A DNA stretch of 22,518 nucleotides from a virus, in the IMG/VR virus record IMGVR_UViG_3300035698_024496, positions 1-22,518 of that record. The stretch is one strand, 5' to 3'. Of this stretch, positions 14,897 through 21,150 are shown one piece after another. Position 1 is the first letter of the stretch, and each line of letters begins with the position of its first letter. The notes under the pieces were generated by a model. The model was given only the letters and a program-made list of their open reading frames with translations. It had not been told where the DNA came from and did not search any database. A program made the translations under genes and the position numbers.

Positions 14897-16462
14897 TTAA
14901 ACCGCTTCGACCTCCGGCTCGACTGATGCAACTACAGCTGGAGCAATAACTTTTTCTTCACGAATCTTCTTAAGCTTCTCTTCCGCCATGTCGCGCGTAA
15001 TGCCTGGATTGTCTTCCTTGATTGCATCGACCTGAGTCATTAAACCCATGTCGAGTTTCATCTTGATAACATCAAGGCGCTCTTTCTCGGACTCGATCGC
15101 CTTGGGCTCACCGAATACAGAATACACATCAAACAAATCAGGGAATGCAATCGCCGATAACTCTTCGTTCAAAGATCCCTCTGCTTTAAGTCGAGCATGC
15201 CAGCGAGAATAGATCTCCCAAACAACAGGCTCGTTATCGACAAACAATTGCCGCTGGTCTTCTACGTCTTCCATGCTCTCTGATTTATCAATGATCATGG
15301 CTATTCCCGATGCGAATCCCGAGCTACCCGATAGATTCGATGCAACTCCGGATGTGCTCAGGTTATTAGTCGTTAAAAGCAATGCAACATACATTTCTAC
15401 GAGTGATCTAAGTTGATCAAGCGGAGGATTTGCGGACTTGAATTCAAATGTAGGCACAGGGTCTTCACTTTCATGTGTGAGCACAATCCCTTTATTGGGT
15501 CCTACCTTAACGTTTTTCGGCAGGTCCTTGCCTGTCATCACAAGCTGACCGTAGCCTTGAGTAATCGCTATATGATTTATATTCGTGACCATGGAGTTAA
15601 TAAGAATAGCTCCGTCGACAAGATCTTCTCCACCCTCGGCCCAGAAAGAACCATCTTGATCTTCTGCATAGTTAACAAACGGTAGCTTCTCAATTGGGTT
15701 CTCTATCTCTTCTGTAGAAATAATGTTTCCCTTCTTGTCGCATGTGAAGTGATAGGAGTCGGACCAAAACACGTAGCCGCGATCGGCCTCGTCTCCAGGC
15801 ACATCGGCAATCGTTTCATCAATGCCGTTACCAAATGTAGTCTGCATGGAAACAACGTTTCCGTTTCTCCCATCAGTGCCCGCCATTGCAGCTAGGCCAG
15901 AAGCAAATCCACCGCCTATGTTTCTAGCAGGTGAATATCCGGAAAGAATAACGACCAAAGGCTTTTCTCTATCATCACTACTTTCCACCACGTCGTAGAG
16001 GTAGGGTGGCAGCGGGGTCATTCGTATCTGAGAGTTCTCCACCATAGGGCGAATGTATAGCATCGTGTTCTTGAACAGCTTGTAGAAGCGGTTGGTCTTC
16101 TTCATTGCTTGATCTGCATCGGATTCACGCACAGCAATCGAGATAGCCTCTGTTGCTTTCTCGTCTTTAATCCCATCCACTACGATCTCGCGTTCAACAC
16201 CGTACTTATAAACGCGTGCGAGCTTGTCGATGACCTTGCGGCATATCCCGAGGTTCGAGAGCGCGTAGGACATCTCATCCACGGTGGACTTGTCGAACTG
16301 GCGTAGCAGCAAGTTCACGACGTAGAGGTGCGTCTTGTCCTTGTAACACTGATAGCGCTTGTAGGCCTCGTGCTTACGGGCGCGGTTCTCCTGCCCGTTG
16401 ATGTGTTGAATGATGCGACGGCGCGTGGCCGGGTCCAGGATGTCTTGTTCTGATTTAATCAT
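14897..16462 (-). CDS. Portal protein
   Basis: This 521-residue protein starts at ATG 16462 with GGAG eight bases upstream. The N-terminal part (helical, with HINGQENRARKHEAYKRYQC) and the middle with LPFVNYAEDQDG and LVDGAILINSMVTNINH fit SPP1 gp6-like / DUF-type portals. These are ring-forming proteins at one capsid vertex, through which DNA is packed by the terminase. Its length is close to the 503 residues of SPP1 gp6. The C-terminus is charged and helical (EEKLKKIREEKV). Its place shortly after the large terminase and before head genes is the standard order. Confidence 0.85.
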   Translation of the reverse strand: MIKSEQDILDPATRRRIIQHINGQENRARKHEAYKRYQCYKDKTHLYVVNLLLRQFDKSTVDEMSYALSNLGICRKVIDKLARVYKYGVEREIVVDGIKDEKATEAISIAVRESDADQAMKKTNRFYKLFKNTMLYIRPMVENSQIRMTPLPPYLYDVVESSDDREKPLVVILSGYSPARNIGGGFASGLAAMAGTDGRNGNVVSMQTTFGNGIDETIADVPGDEADRGYVFWSDSYHFTCDKKGNIISTEEIENPIEKLPFVNYAEDQDGSFWAEGGEDLVDGAILINSMVTNINHIAITQGYGQLVMTGKDLPKNVKVGPNKGIVLTHESEDPVPTFEFKSANPPLDQLRSLVEMYVALLLTTNNLSTSGVASNLSGSSGFASGIAMIIDKSESMEDVEDQRQLFVDNEPVVWEIYSRWHARLKAEGSLNEELSAIAFPDLFDVYSVFGEPKAIESEKERLDVIKMKLDMGLMTQVDAIKEDNPGITRDMAEEKLKKIREEKVIAPAVVASVEPEVEAV

Positions 16463-16480
16463 TTGATAATCTCCGCGATG

Positions 16481-16639
16481 TTAACTCTCAACTATAACCG
16501 TGTCCGCTGCGCTCGACACTTCTACTACTTGCGTTTCACTTGTCTCAACTATAGCCGTGTCCGCTGCGCTCGACACTTCTACTACTTGCGTTTCACTTGT
16601 CTCGACGACTAGCGCGTTCCCGGTTACCTCTACGATCAC
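16481..16639 (-). CDS. 52-aa protein made of two near-identical 19-aa repeats
   Basis: A short frame begins at GTG (16639-16637), overlapping the preceding stop in a GTGA arrangement, and ends at TAA 16483-16481, just before the portal. It encodes MIVEVTGNALV and then two tandem copies of the unit VETSETQVVEVSSAADT(A/V)I, ending VES. The repeats alternate hydrophobic and polar residues, suggesting beta-strands. The stop-start overlap and an open frame across both repeats support a real gene. I recognise no family. It may be a minor structural or fibre-like peptide linked to its upstream neighbour. Confidence 0.6.
   Translation of the reverse strand: MIVEVTGNALVVETSETQVVEVSSAADTAIVETSETQVVEVSSAADTVIVES
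16487..16600. repeat. 57-bp tandem duplication (two copies, one mismatch)
   Basis: Bases 16487-16543 and 16544-16600 are the same 57-bp unit in tandem, differing at one position (a/g at unit base 11). A partial, diverged third start (CTCGAC) follows at 16601. The unit equals 19 codons, so copy number can change without breaking the reading frame of the 52-aa gene. Near identity implies recent duplication. Confidence 0.95.
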
Positions 16640-16986
16640 CGCGTAATCTCCGGGCTGATGGTAGCAACGCCTTGCAGTAGACGCTCGACGCTCGGGCCGC
16701 GCACTAGCTTGATGTCGTAACTCCAGCTTTGCTCGGAGGTGACGGGGATCGAAGCGCTCACGGTCGAGGTCATGCCCCAGGCGACGATGCCGCTGGCGGC
16801 GCTCGTAACGGATAGCTCGAAGGCGTAGAAGTCGGTTGCCGCTACGTTGCGGCGGACCTGTCCGCGCACCGAGGTGACGGAGGTCAGATTAACGGCGTCT
16901 CCCGCCGGATCGGTAACGCGAATCACTCGCTCGAAGGTCGCCCCTTGTTCGATAACAATGTCCAAAATTCCCGCAGCCATAGCCAC
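16636..16986 (-). CDS. Small beta-rich phage structural protein
   Basis: This 116-residue protein starts at ATG 16986 five bases after AGGAGG. It opens with AAGILDIVIEQGATFERVIRV and ends with YDIKLVRGPSVERLLQGVA followed by TISPEITR. The ending 'YD..LV.G..V.RLLQG..T.SPE.TR' is a pattern I recognise from small virion-associated proteins in many phages, often encoded near portal or tail-fibre genes and related to BppU-like N-terminal folds. The exact function is unknown. It directly follows the terminase gene and overlaps the 52-aa gene. Confidence 0.6.
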   Translation of the reverse strand: MAMAAGILDIVIEQGATFERVIRVTDPAGDAVNLTSVTSVRGQVRRNVAATDFYAFELSVTSAASGIVAWGMTSTVSASIPVTSEQSWSYDIKLVRGPSVERLLQGVATISPEITR

Positions 16987-16989
16987 CTC

Positions 16990-19110
16990 CTAGCGTACTT
17001 TGATGATATCAGATTTCTCCCTTTTGCCACTAAAGGGGAAAAGAATATCAGTTAAGTAATCCACCCCATCGGATGCATGCGTGAGCTTTGGATTCTTCTT
17101 GAGCTTCTCGAATGTAACCGGGTCCTGCTCGACTGCTTCCATGTCTCGCCGGAAAGTCGGCATGGTGAGCGGATTGTAAACGATGACTCTCTTATCGAGC
17201 AGGTTGTTCACGTTGAGTTGTCGCTGGCGCATACGCGGCGCGGCGAGACGCGAGACGACCTCGAACCCGGCGTTACGCAGGATAGTGTGATCGGGCTGAC
17301 CGTTGGTCTTGCGAGCCTTGCCTGCGGGGTCCGGATATATCGTCGTGTTCTCGGGCGTGTAGTCGCGTGCGATGAGCGCGGCGATCATGCGCATGGTGTC
17401 CGCGTTGTTGTCTATGACTATCTCGTCGAAGCCGGTGAGTCGTCCTGCGGAGTGATGCCAGAGCGTTGCTGTCATGTGCTCCACGTTGAAGTCGAGCGCG
17501 CACGAGACGGTCATTCCCGGATCGCGCATGAGGGTCTTGTCCTGGTTGCGATCCGAGTGGGCGTAGTAGAACTGGTTTCCGTTCATGTTAACCCAGAGGC
17601 CCTCAAGATAGGCCTGAAGAGTAGCTGAGTCGTAACTTGCCCGCAGTGATTGAATATAAGCTGGGTCTATATTTTCGGCGTTGTCCATTGTTTTGGCGTA
17701 TAGGATGCGTGAGTTTTCCATGGGCTTCTCAACGAATAAATCATGCATGTAATTGCCGATAGATTCTGGCGTACCGCTTGAATAGATTTGAGGACACACG
17801 GCCCCCTTGACTCGAACACGTCCGATGCACTCCAGGTAGCTCTTGCGCGATATGAGAGTAGCCTCGTTGATCGCCATGTCAGAAAGGTTGGGACCTCGAA
17901 TCTTATTCTCAGCAGTGAATAGGTAGAGCTTCCCCTTGCACCATGGAAAGGTGAAGACCTTATCCGTTTGGTGGTAGCGATGTGGAACTTTATTCTCTTC
18001 AAAGATTTGTTCGAACGTAGGCAGCACGTCCTTTTTAAGTTCGGCGTAGCTAGGAGCCGTTAGACCGCCTGAAAAGTTGCGATTGATCCAACGAAACTTG
18101 ATAGCCTTCATACATAGTGAATAGGTTTTCCCCGAGTTATGATGTATCGCACCGTCTTCGGTAACGTAGTTGTTGGTCTCCAAAACGTGCATATCCCAAA
18201 CCCATTCGGCTGGTAGTTTTTCTATTGCCAGAACTATGGATTTGCCTAAGGTGCAAGCCAATGTACGATCTAAAGAAGATAGAGAAACTATGCGATGGCG
18301 TTCGTTCGAGCAGGGATATTGCGGCGTTAACCGGCTTCCCCCAGAAATATATTCAGGCCGTGGCACTGAGAAATAACTGGCCTCGTCGCTATCAAGGGAG
18401 CGCATGCGGAAAGCTGAATGGTCAGTATAAGTTTGGCCGATCGATTGATCATGACGGCTATGTGCTTGTGCCAGCAACTTTAGCTCATCCAAATGCTCGT
18501 CGATGTAAGGGAGATTTGACCGGCACAATACTTGAGCATCGGCGGGCAATGGAAGCGCACCTAGGGCGCTACTTAGAAAAAGCGGAAGTGGTTGACCATG
18601 TTGATGGGTGCCACCTTCATAACGCGATAGAAAATCTTCGGTTGTTTTCCTCAAATGGGGATCACTTAAGAAGCACGATTTCGGGACGAGTTCCAAGCTG
18701 GAGCCCGAAAGGGTTTCTGAATATAAAATTTTATCGCCTACCGAAAGATCGCCAACGTGTCGATACACATGATCAGCGCAAAAAACTCGGTGAAGTGCGC
18801 TTGCTACAAATTCTCCTCGCTCATGCACTACTCGATAAAGAATCTCCTTACCTTTTGGGAACGCATGGCTACCTAGAGAAAGCTGAGATTGATTACTCTT
18901 CTCGTTCCAAGATAGAACAGGCCGTGACTTCGTTATATCTGAAATGGGAACTAGACCCGATGCCGTTCTTATTAAAGATGAATCTATGAGACACGAGTAT
19001 CCACCGCTTAGGTGGATGAATCTTGAGTGCAAGTCGTTGTGAAAATCCGCTTGATGCGGAAGCATTTTATAACGGATGTTGAGCTTCATGGATAACCCCG
19101 GGCCGCTCAT
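16990..19110 (-). CDS. Terminase large subunit (TerL) precursor interrupted by an intein
   Basis: TerL is the packaging motor: an ATPase plus an RNase H-fold nuclease. From ATG 19110 the precursor is 706 residues. Residues 40-325 are an intein, and splicing would leave 420 residues, a normal TerL length. Joining the flanks gives a Walker A of GGYS|SGKT. Walker B-like MAINEA lies at 412-417 and a coupling motif YSSGTPES near 443-450. Nuclease acidic residues are Asp540 (ALDFNVEH), Asp594 (YPDPAGK) and Asp681/Asp684 (SDGVDY). I chose ATG 19110 because GAAGG lies upstream; ATG 19089 and 19128 are alternatives. All starts lie inside the end of the methyltransferase gene. Packaging should depend on the intein splicing itself out. 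Confidence 0.9.
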   Translation of the reverse strand: MSGPGLSMKLNIRYKMLPHQADFHNDLHSRFIHLSGGYSCLIDSSLIRTASGLVPISDITKSRPVLSWNEKSNQSQLSLGSHAFPKGKEILYRVVHERGEFVASALHRVFCADHVYRHVGDLSVGDKILYSETLSGSSLELVPKSCFLSDPHLRKTTEDFLSRYEGGTHQHGQPLPLFLSSALGALPLPADAQVLCRSNLPYIDEHLDELKLLAQAHSRHDQSIGQTYTDHSAFRMRSLDSDEASYFSVPRPEYISGGSRLTPQYPCSNERHRIVSLSSLDRTLACTLGKSIVLAIEKLPAEWVWDMHVLETNNYVTEDGAIHHNSGKTYSLCMKAIKFRWINRNFSGGLTAPSYAELKKDVLPTFEQIFEENKVPHRYHQTDKVFTFPWCKGKLYLFTAENKIRGPNLSDMAINEATLISRKSYLECIGRVRVKGAVCPQIYSSGTPESIGNYMHDLFVEKPMENSRILYAKTMDNAENIDPAYIQSLRASYDSATLQAYLEGLWVNMNGNQFYYAHSDRNQDKTLMRDPGMTVSCALDFNVEHMTATLWHHSAGRLTGFDEIVIDNNADTMRMIAALIARDYTPENTTIYPDPAGKARKTNGQPDHTILRNAGFEVVSRLAAPRMRQRQLNVNNLLDKRVIVYNPLTMPTFRRDMEAVEQDPVTFEKLKKNPKLTHASDGVDYLTDILFPFSGKREKSDIIKVR
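18248..18253 (+). promoter_or_regulatory. Ribosome binding site for the antisense HNH gene
   Basis: AAGGTG lies seven bases before ATG 18261 on the plus strand. It makes ATG 18261 a better start than the in-frame TTG at 18225, which lacks a comparable site, and shows the antisense frame has its own translation signal. On the other strand these same bases encode intein linker. Confidence 0.5.
18261..18989 (+). CDS. HNH homing endonuclease encoded antisense inside the intein
   Basis: This plus-strand gene encodes 242 residues from ATG 18261, with AAGGTG seven bases upstream; TTG 18225 would add 12. The N-terminus has a helix-turn-helix-like segment (DIAALTGFPQKYIQAVALRN). It is followed by an HNH_3-type core: GYVLVPATLAHPNA, LEHRRAMEAHLGR, EVVDHVDG, LHNAIENLRLFSS and GDHLR. 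The core His and Asn residues are at 18597-18599 (DHVDG His), 18621-18623 and 18633-18635. A basic C-terminal domain (RLPKDRQRVDTHDQRKK) may bind DNA. The gene lies wholly within the intein DNA, its stop ending 4 bp short of the edge, and is the only convincing plus-strand gene here. It is expected to cut intein-free terminase genes and drive homing. The HNH family is recognised; activity is inferred. Confidence 0.85.
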   Translation: MYDLKKIEKLCDGVRSSRDIAALTGFPQKYIQAVALRNNWPRRYQGSACGKLNGQYKFGRSIDHDGYVLVPATLAHPNARRCKGDLTGTILEHRRAMEAHLGRYLEKAEVVDHVDGCHLHNAIENLRLFSSNGDHLRSTISGRVPSWSPKGFLNIKFYRLPKDRQRVDTHDQRKKLGEVRLLQILLAHALLDKESPYLLGTHGYLEKAEIDYSSRSKIEQAVTSLYLKWELDPMPFLLKMNL

Positions 19111-19972
19111 AAGTGAACACCTTCTCAACGGACGGTGTGCTAGTTTTGGAGTTAGTTTTCTGATGCTTAATGGCCATGACGACTTTCATGTCGGGCGGAG
19201 CGGTGTACTCCGATACGAAGATTCGGTGCGGGGATGTGCGCACCCATTGCCAGAACTTATCGTGATCGAATGGCCGCGTGTATCCGGTTGTGCCCGCGTA
19301 GGGCGGATCGCAGTAGATAACCGAGTTCGGAAGAATCGGCACCGACTCGTAACTGAGCGAGGTGGTAGATAGCCGCGTCTCCGGACGTTCGAGCCGTTCG
19401 AGCCGTTGGAGCCGTTCAAGCTGTTGGAGCCGTTCAAGCTGTTGGAGATGTTGGAGCTGCATCCTCACCGTCCTCCCCGTCTTACGCAAGTAACCGCACG
19501 CGGCCAGGCGCCGACCGCGAATGGATAGATGCTCGGGCCAGCCGTTTATCCCGAGTAGCTCGCTAGCGGTCTTATCGAACTCGCCGAACACCACGGCCAT
19601 ATGGAGCGAGCGCTTAAACCCCTCGATGCCCTTACCGAAGAGATAATCTTTCTGGTTATTGCCGAAGCTCCACACGACTCGCGTATAGGCGCACGTCGCC
19701 TTGCGTGCTTCGAACATCTCGCGAGTAACCCACTCGGGAAGGAACCTGTCGTATGAGTAGCGTCCGGCGATGGCGTCCTTTACTAGCGCGACGGTGCTGG
19801 GCTCGATCTCGTTGTAGTGAACGCGGCACTTCCGGTGAGCCAGCATGAAGTGAGATACGGAGAACCCGCCGCCGAATAGGTCGTAGAAGTTATCGCACTC
19901 GGGGAAGAGCGTTGCGATCTTATGTATGATGGCTTGCTTGCTACCCTGATAGGGCAGTCCGTAATCAGCCAA
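19067..19972 (-). CDS. D12-class DNA N6-adenine methyltransferase
   Basis: This Dam-like enzyme transfers a methyl group from S-adenosylmethionine to adenine in a short DNA site. Numbered from the TTG at 19972, it has YQGSK at 8-12 and DLFGGGFSV at 31-39 (the AdoMet-binding motif). Catalytic YCDPPYAGTTGY sits at about 220-231, the expected D12 order. I chose TTG 19972 because it overlaps the ParB-like stop. A longer frame to ATG 20077 is buried in that gene and its first 35 residues look unconstrained. Residues 173-196 are a Leu-every-third-residue run (LQQLERL...) from a 9-bp DNA repeat. A phage methyltransferase next to packaging genes probably protects phage DNA from host nucleases. Confidence 0.88.
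   Translation of the reverse strand: MADYGLPYQGSKQAIIHKIATLFPECDNFYDLFGGGFSVSHFMLAHRKCRVHYNEIEPSTVALVKDAIAGRYSYDRFLPEWVTREMFEARKATCAYTRVVWSFGNNQKDYLFGKGIEGFKRSLHMAVVFGEFDKTASELLGINGWPEHLSIRGRRLAACGYLRKTGRTVRMQLQHLQQLERLQQLERLQRLERLERPETRLSTTSLSYESVPILPNSVIYCDPPYAGTTGYTRPFDHDKFWQWVRTSPHRIFVSEYTAPPDMKVVMAIKHQKTNSKTSTPSVEKVFTYERPGVIHEAQHPL
19391..19462. repeat. 9-bp minisatellite inside the methyltransferase gene
   Basis: Eight consecutive 9-bp units (consensus GAGCCGTTC with variants AAGCTGTTG, GAGCCGTTG and GAGATGTTG) run from 19391 to 19462, including a perfect 18-bp double unit repeated at 19409-19426 and 19427-19444. Each unit is three codons, giving QQL, ERL or QRL triplets on the minus strand. 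The length can vary without a frameshift. Confidence 0.9.
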
Positions 19973-20444
19973 GTAGCACGCCGCAATTCGGGCACGACGC
20001 CATGTCGGATTCTTTCTCCTTAGGGTCCTTCTTGTCCGAAGGCTCGTCGTAATCGATCTCCGGAATACGAAGCTCATGGAGTCTAAGGGATCTCATGAAA
20101 TCCTCACCCAACGCGCCATTGATATCGTCTAAGAGAACCTTAAGCACGTCGTCGAACTCGCCCTGAATGTGGCTGTTGTTCATCGTCAGGTTCAGAGCTT
20201 TCTCTTGAACTGGATCGAGATCCACATAGACAACAGGGACCTTGGTCCAATCAATTTCGATGGCTGCAATTAATCTCTGATGCCCTGAGATGAGTACGCC
20301 TGAGCGTGAGTTAACAACGAGCGGCTGAGGCATGCCGAACTTTCGGAGCGACTCCTTCAAGCCCTCCATAGCCGGATTGCTTATCCTTCGAGGGTTATAC
20401 TTAGCCGGGTTGATGTCCCCAATCGGGACCATACTAATCTTCAT
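19965..20444 (-). CDS. ParB/Srx-fold N-terminal domain protein
   Basis: This 159-residue protein has the ParB/Srx-like fold: an early strand IGDINPAKYNPRRI, an LKESLRKFGMPQPLVVN helix-strand, and the nucleotide-binding-like GHQRLIAAIE box (usually GHxRxxA). Length and architecture fit single-domain phage ParB-like proteins that often sit beside DNA methyltransferase and terminase genes. The C-terminus is charged and ends in a CPNC knuckle. ATG 20444 overlaps the preceding stop by 11 bp. The family may act as a CTPase/ATPase or nuclease, or assist the methyltransferase; which applies here is not visible. Confidence 0.8.
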   Translation of the reverse strand: MKISMVPIGDINPAKYNPRRISNPAMEGLKESLRKFGMPQPLVVNSRSGVLISGHQRLIAAIEIDWTKVPVVYVDLDPVQEKALNLTMNNSHIQGEFDDVLKVLLDDINGALGEDFMRSLRLHELRIPEIDYDEPSDKKDPKEKESDMASCPNCGVLLG

Positions 20445-20796
20445 AGTTAAAGTTCACGCCATCTATGAGATCGGTTTCTTGAACAGGGTCGTCACGCCAG
20501 TGTGTTGTATTCTTCATGAAGAAGATCATTGCGGCCACATTGCCCTTGATCCTTCCGGTAGCGAGTCCTTTAAGAATATTCTCAGTGGATCTCTGCAATC
20601 CGTCGCGTGCTCTCTTTCTAGCATCGGAAAAAGCTGGATGTACTTTACACCATTCATAAAGTGTGTCTCGATTCACTCCGATCACATCGGCGAATGATTC
20701 AAATGAGTTTATGCCGCGCATGTAGTTGACAAGTTGCTCACAGTATTCGACGCGATAGAGAGAGGGAGCTCCGAGAGTTGCCTTCTTTTTCGCCAT
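20434..20796 (-). CDS. Terminase small subunit-like HTH protein
   Basis: This 120-residue protein begins with a basic MAKKKATLGAP arm. It then has a helix-turn-helix of the form FESFADVIGVNRDTLYEWCKVHPAFSDA, followed by a helical part (RARDGLQRSTENILKGL...NVAAMIFFMKNTTHWRD). That layout is typical of small terminase subunits and related HTH packaging proteins that bind the packaging site. ATG 20796 overlaps the upstream stop as TAATG. Between it and TerL lie only the ParB-like and methyltransferase genes. The role as TerS is inferred from fold and position; a transcription regulator is possible. Confidence 0.75.
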   Translation of the reverse strand: MAKKKATLGAPSLYRVEYCEQLVNYMRGINSFESFADVIGVNRDTLYEWCKVHPAFSDARKRARDGLQRSTENILKGLATGRIKGNVAAMIFFMKNTTHWRDDPVQETDLIDGVNFNYED

Positions 20797-21149
20797 TATA
20801 TGATCTCCGATAGGTCGACTGATTCGCCTGCATTGAGACGATCGGCGAGCTCGTCGCGCTTGATGGCTGCATCGCGTGCGGCGATTGCGGCCGAGCGTGT
20901 GACGTCGGTCATGTAGCGTTCTTGAGCCTGCTTATCGACGTTACGAATGAACAGGTTGGTTAGGTCATAGACCGTTGTGCGAATCGTGATGGGGTCAAGG
21001 AAGCGTGGAGGTAGAGCGGATAGCTCACGCTCGAGGTTGTCTAGGAACTGAGGAGTTCGCTCGTGTGTGGCCAGCGATTTCTTCAGTTCTTCCGGGCATG
21101 GAGCCAAGGCCACCGCTTCACGGTACGCCTCGATGATGAGCGATCGCAT
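20796..21149 (-). CDS. Hypothetical helical protein
   Basis: This protein of about 117 residues is predicted to be mostly helical, with RSLIIEAYREAVALAPCPEELKK near its start and a charged C-terminus (RDAAIKRDELADRLNAGESVDLSEII). I recognise no family. I chose ATG 21149, which lies one base after the upstream stop; TTG 21191 would add 14 residues inside the upstream gene, and neither has a clear ribosome site. Its tight coupling to the small-terminase-like gene suggests a packaging-related or DNA-associated role, with no direct evidence. Confidence 0.6.
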   Translation of the reverse strand: MRSLIIEAYREAVALAPCPEELKKSLATHERTPQFLDNLERELSALPPRFLDPITIRTTVYDLTNLFIRNVDKQAQERYMTDVTRSAAIAARDAAIKRDELADRLNAGESVDLSEII

Positions 21150-21150
21150 C

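Larger units (their letters stand above)
18136..18993 (-). mobile_element. Intein inserted in the TerL Walker A loop
   Basis: This in-frame insertion of 286 codons begins with Cys1 (TGT at 18993-18991) right after Ser. It ends with His285-Asn286 (AAC at 18138-18136) right before Ser+1. Block A is CLIDSSLIRTASGLVPISDI, and block B contains GEFVASALHRVF with SxxH ending at His68. Block F is WVWDMHVLETNNYVTEDG (about 264-281), and block G is AIHHN followed by Ser. All catalytic splicing positions are present, though the block F His is Asn. Mini-inteins are about 130-150 residues, so about 130 residues are extra. These lie between B and F and show no LAGLIDADG or HNH motif in this frame. P-loops are a common intein site. 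Confidence 0.9.

Noticed and set aside
17077-17628. 183-residue plus-strand open frame opposite the TerL nuclease domain
   Set aside because: It lies directly codon-over-codon opposite terL in GC-rich DNA, has no recognisable motif and no ribosome site. It is in a different phase from the HNH gene and reads like a composition shadow.
18170-18376. Second plus-strand frame near the start of the HNH gene
   Set aside because: It overlaps the HNH gene out of frame, lacks motifs and contains no part of the HNH core.
18136-18993. Group I intron carrying an HNH gene as an alternative to an intein
   Set aside because: The minus strand is continuously open for 286 codons and carries splicing blocks A, B, F and G with correct end residues. 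An intron would not need an open frame with those motifs.
19186-19437. Ser/Asn/Gly repeat frame across the 9-bp minisatellite
   Set aside because: It is an alternative reading of the repeat inside the methyltransferase gene. The methyltransferase frame has the catalytic motifs.
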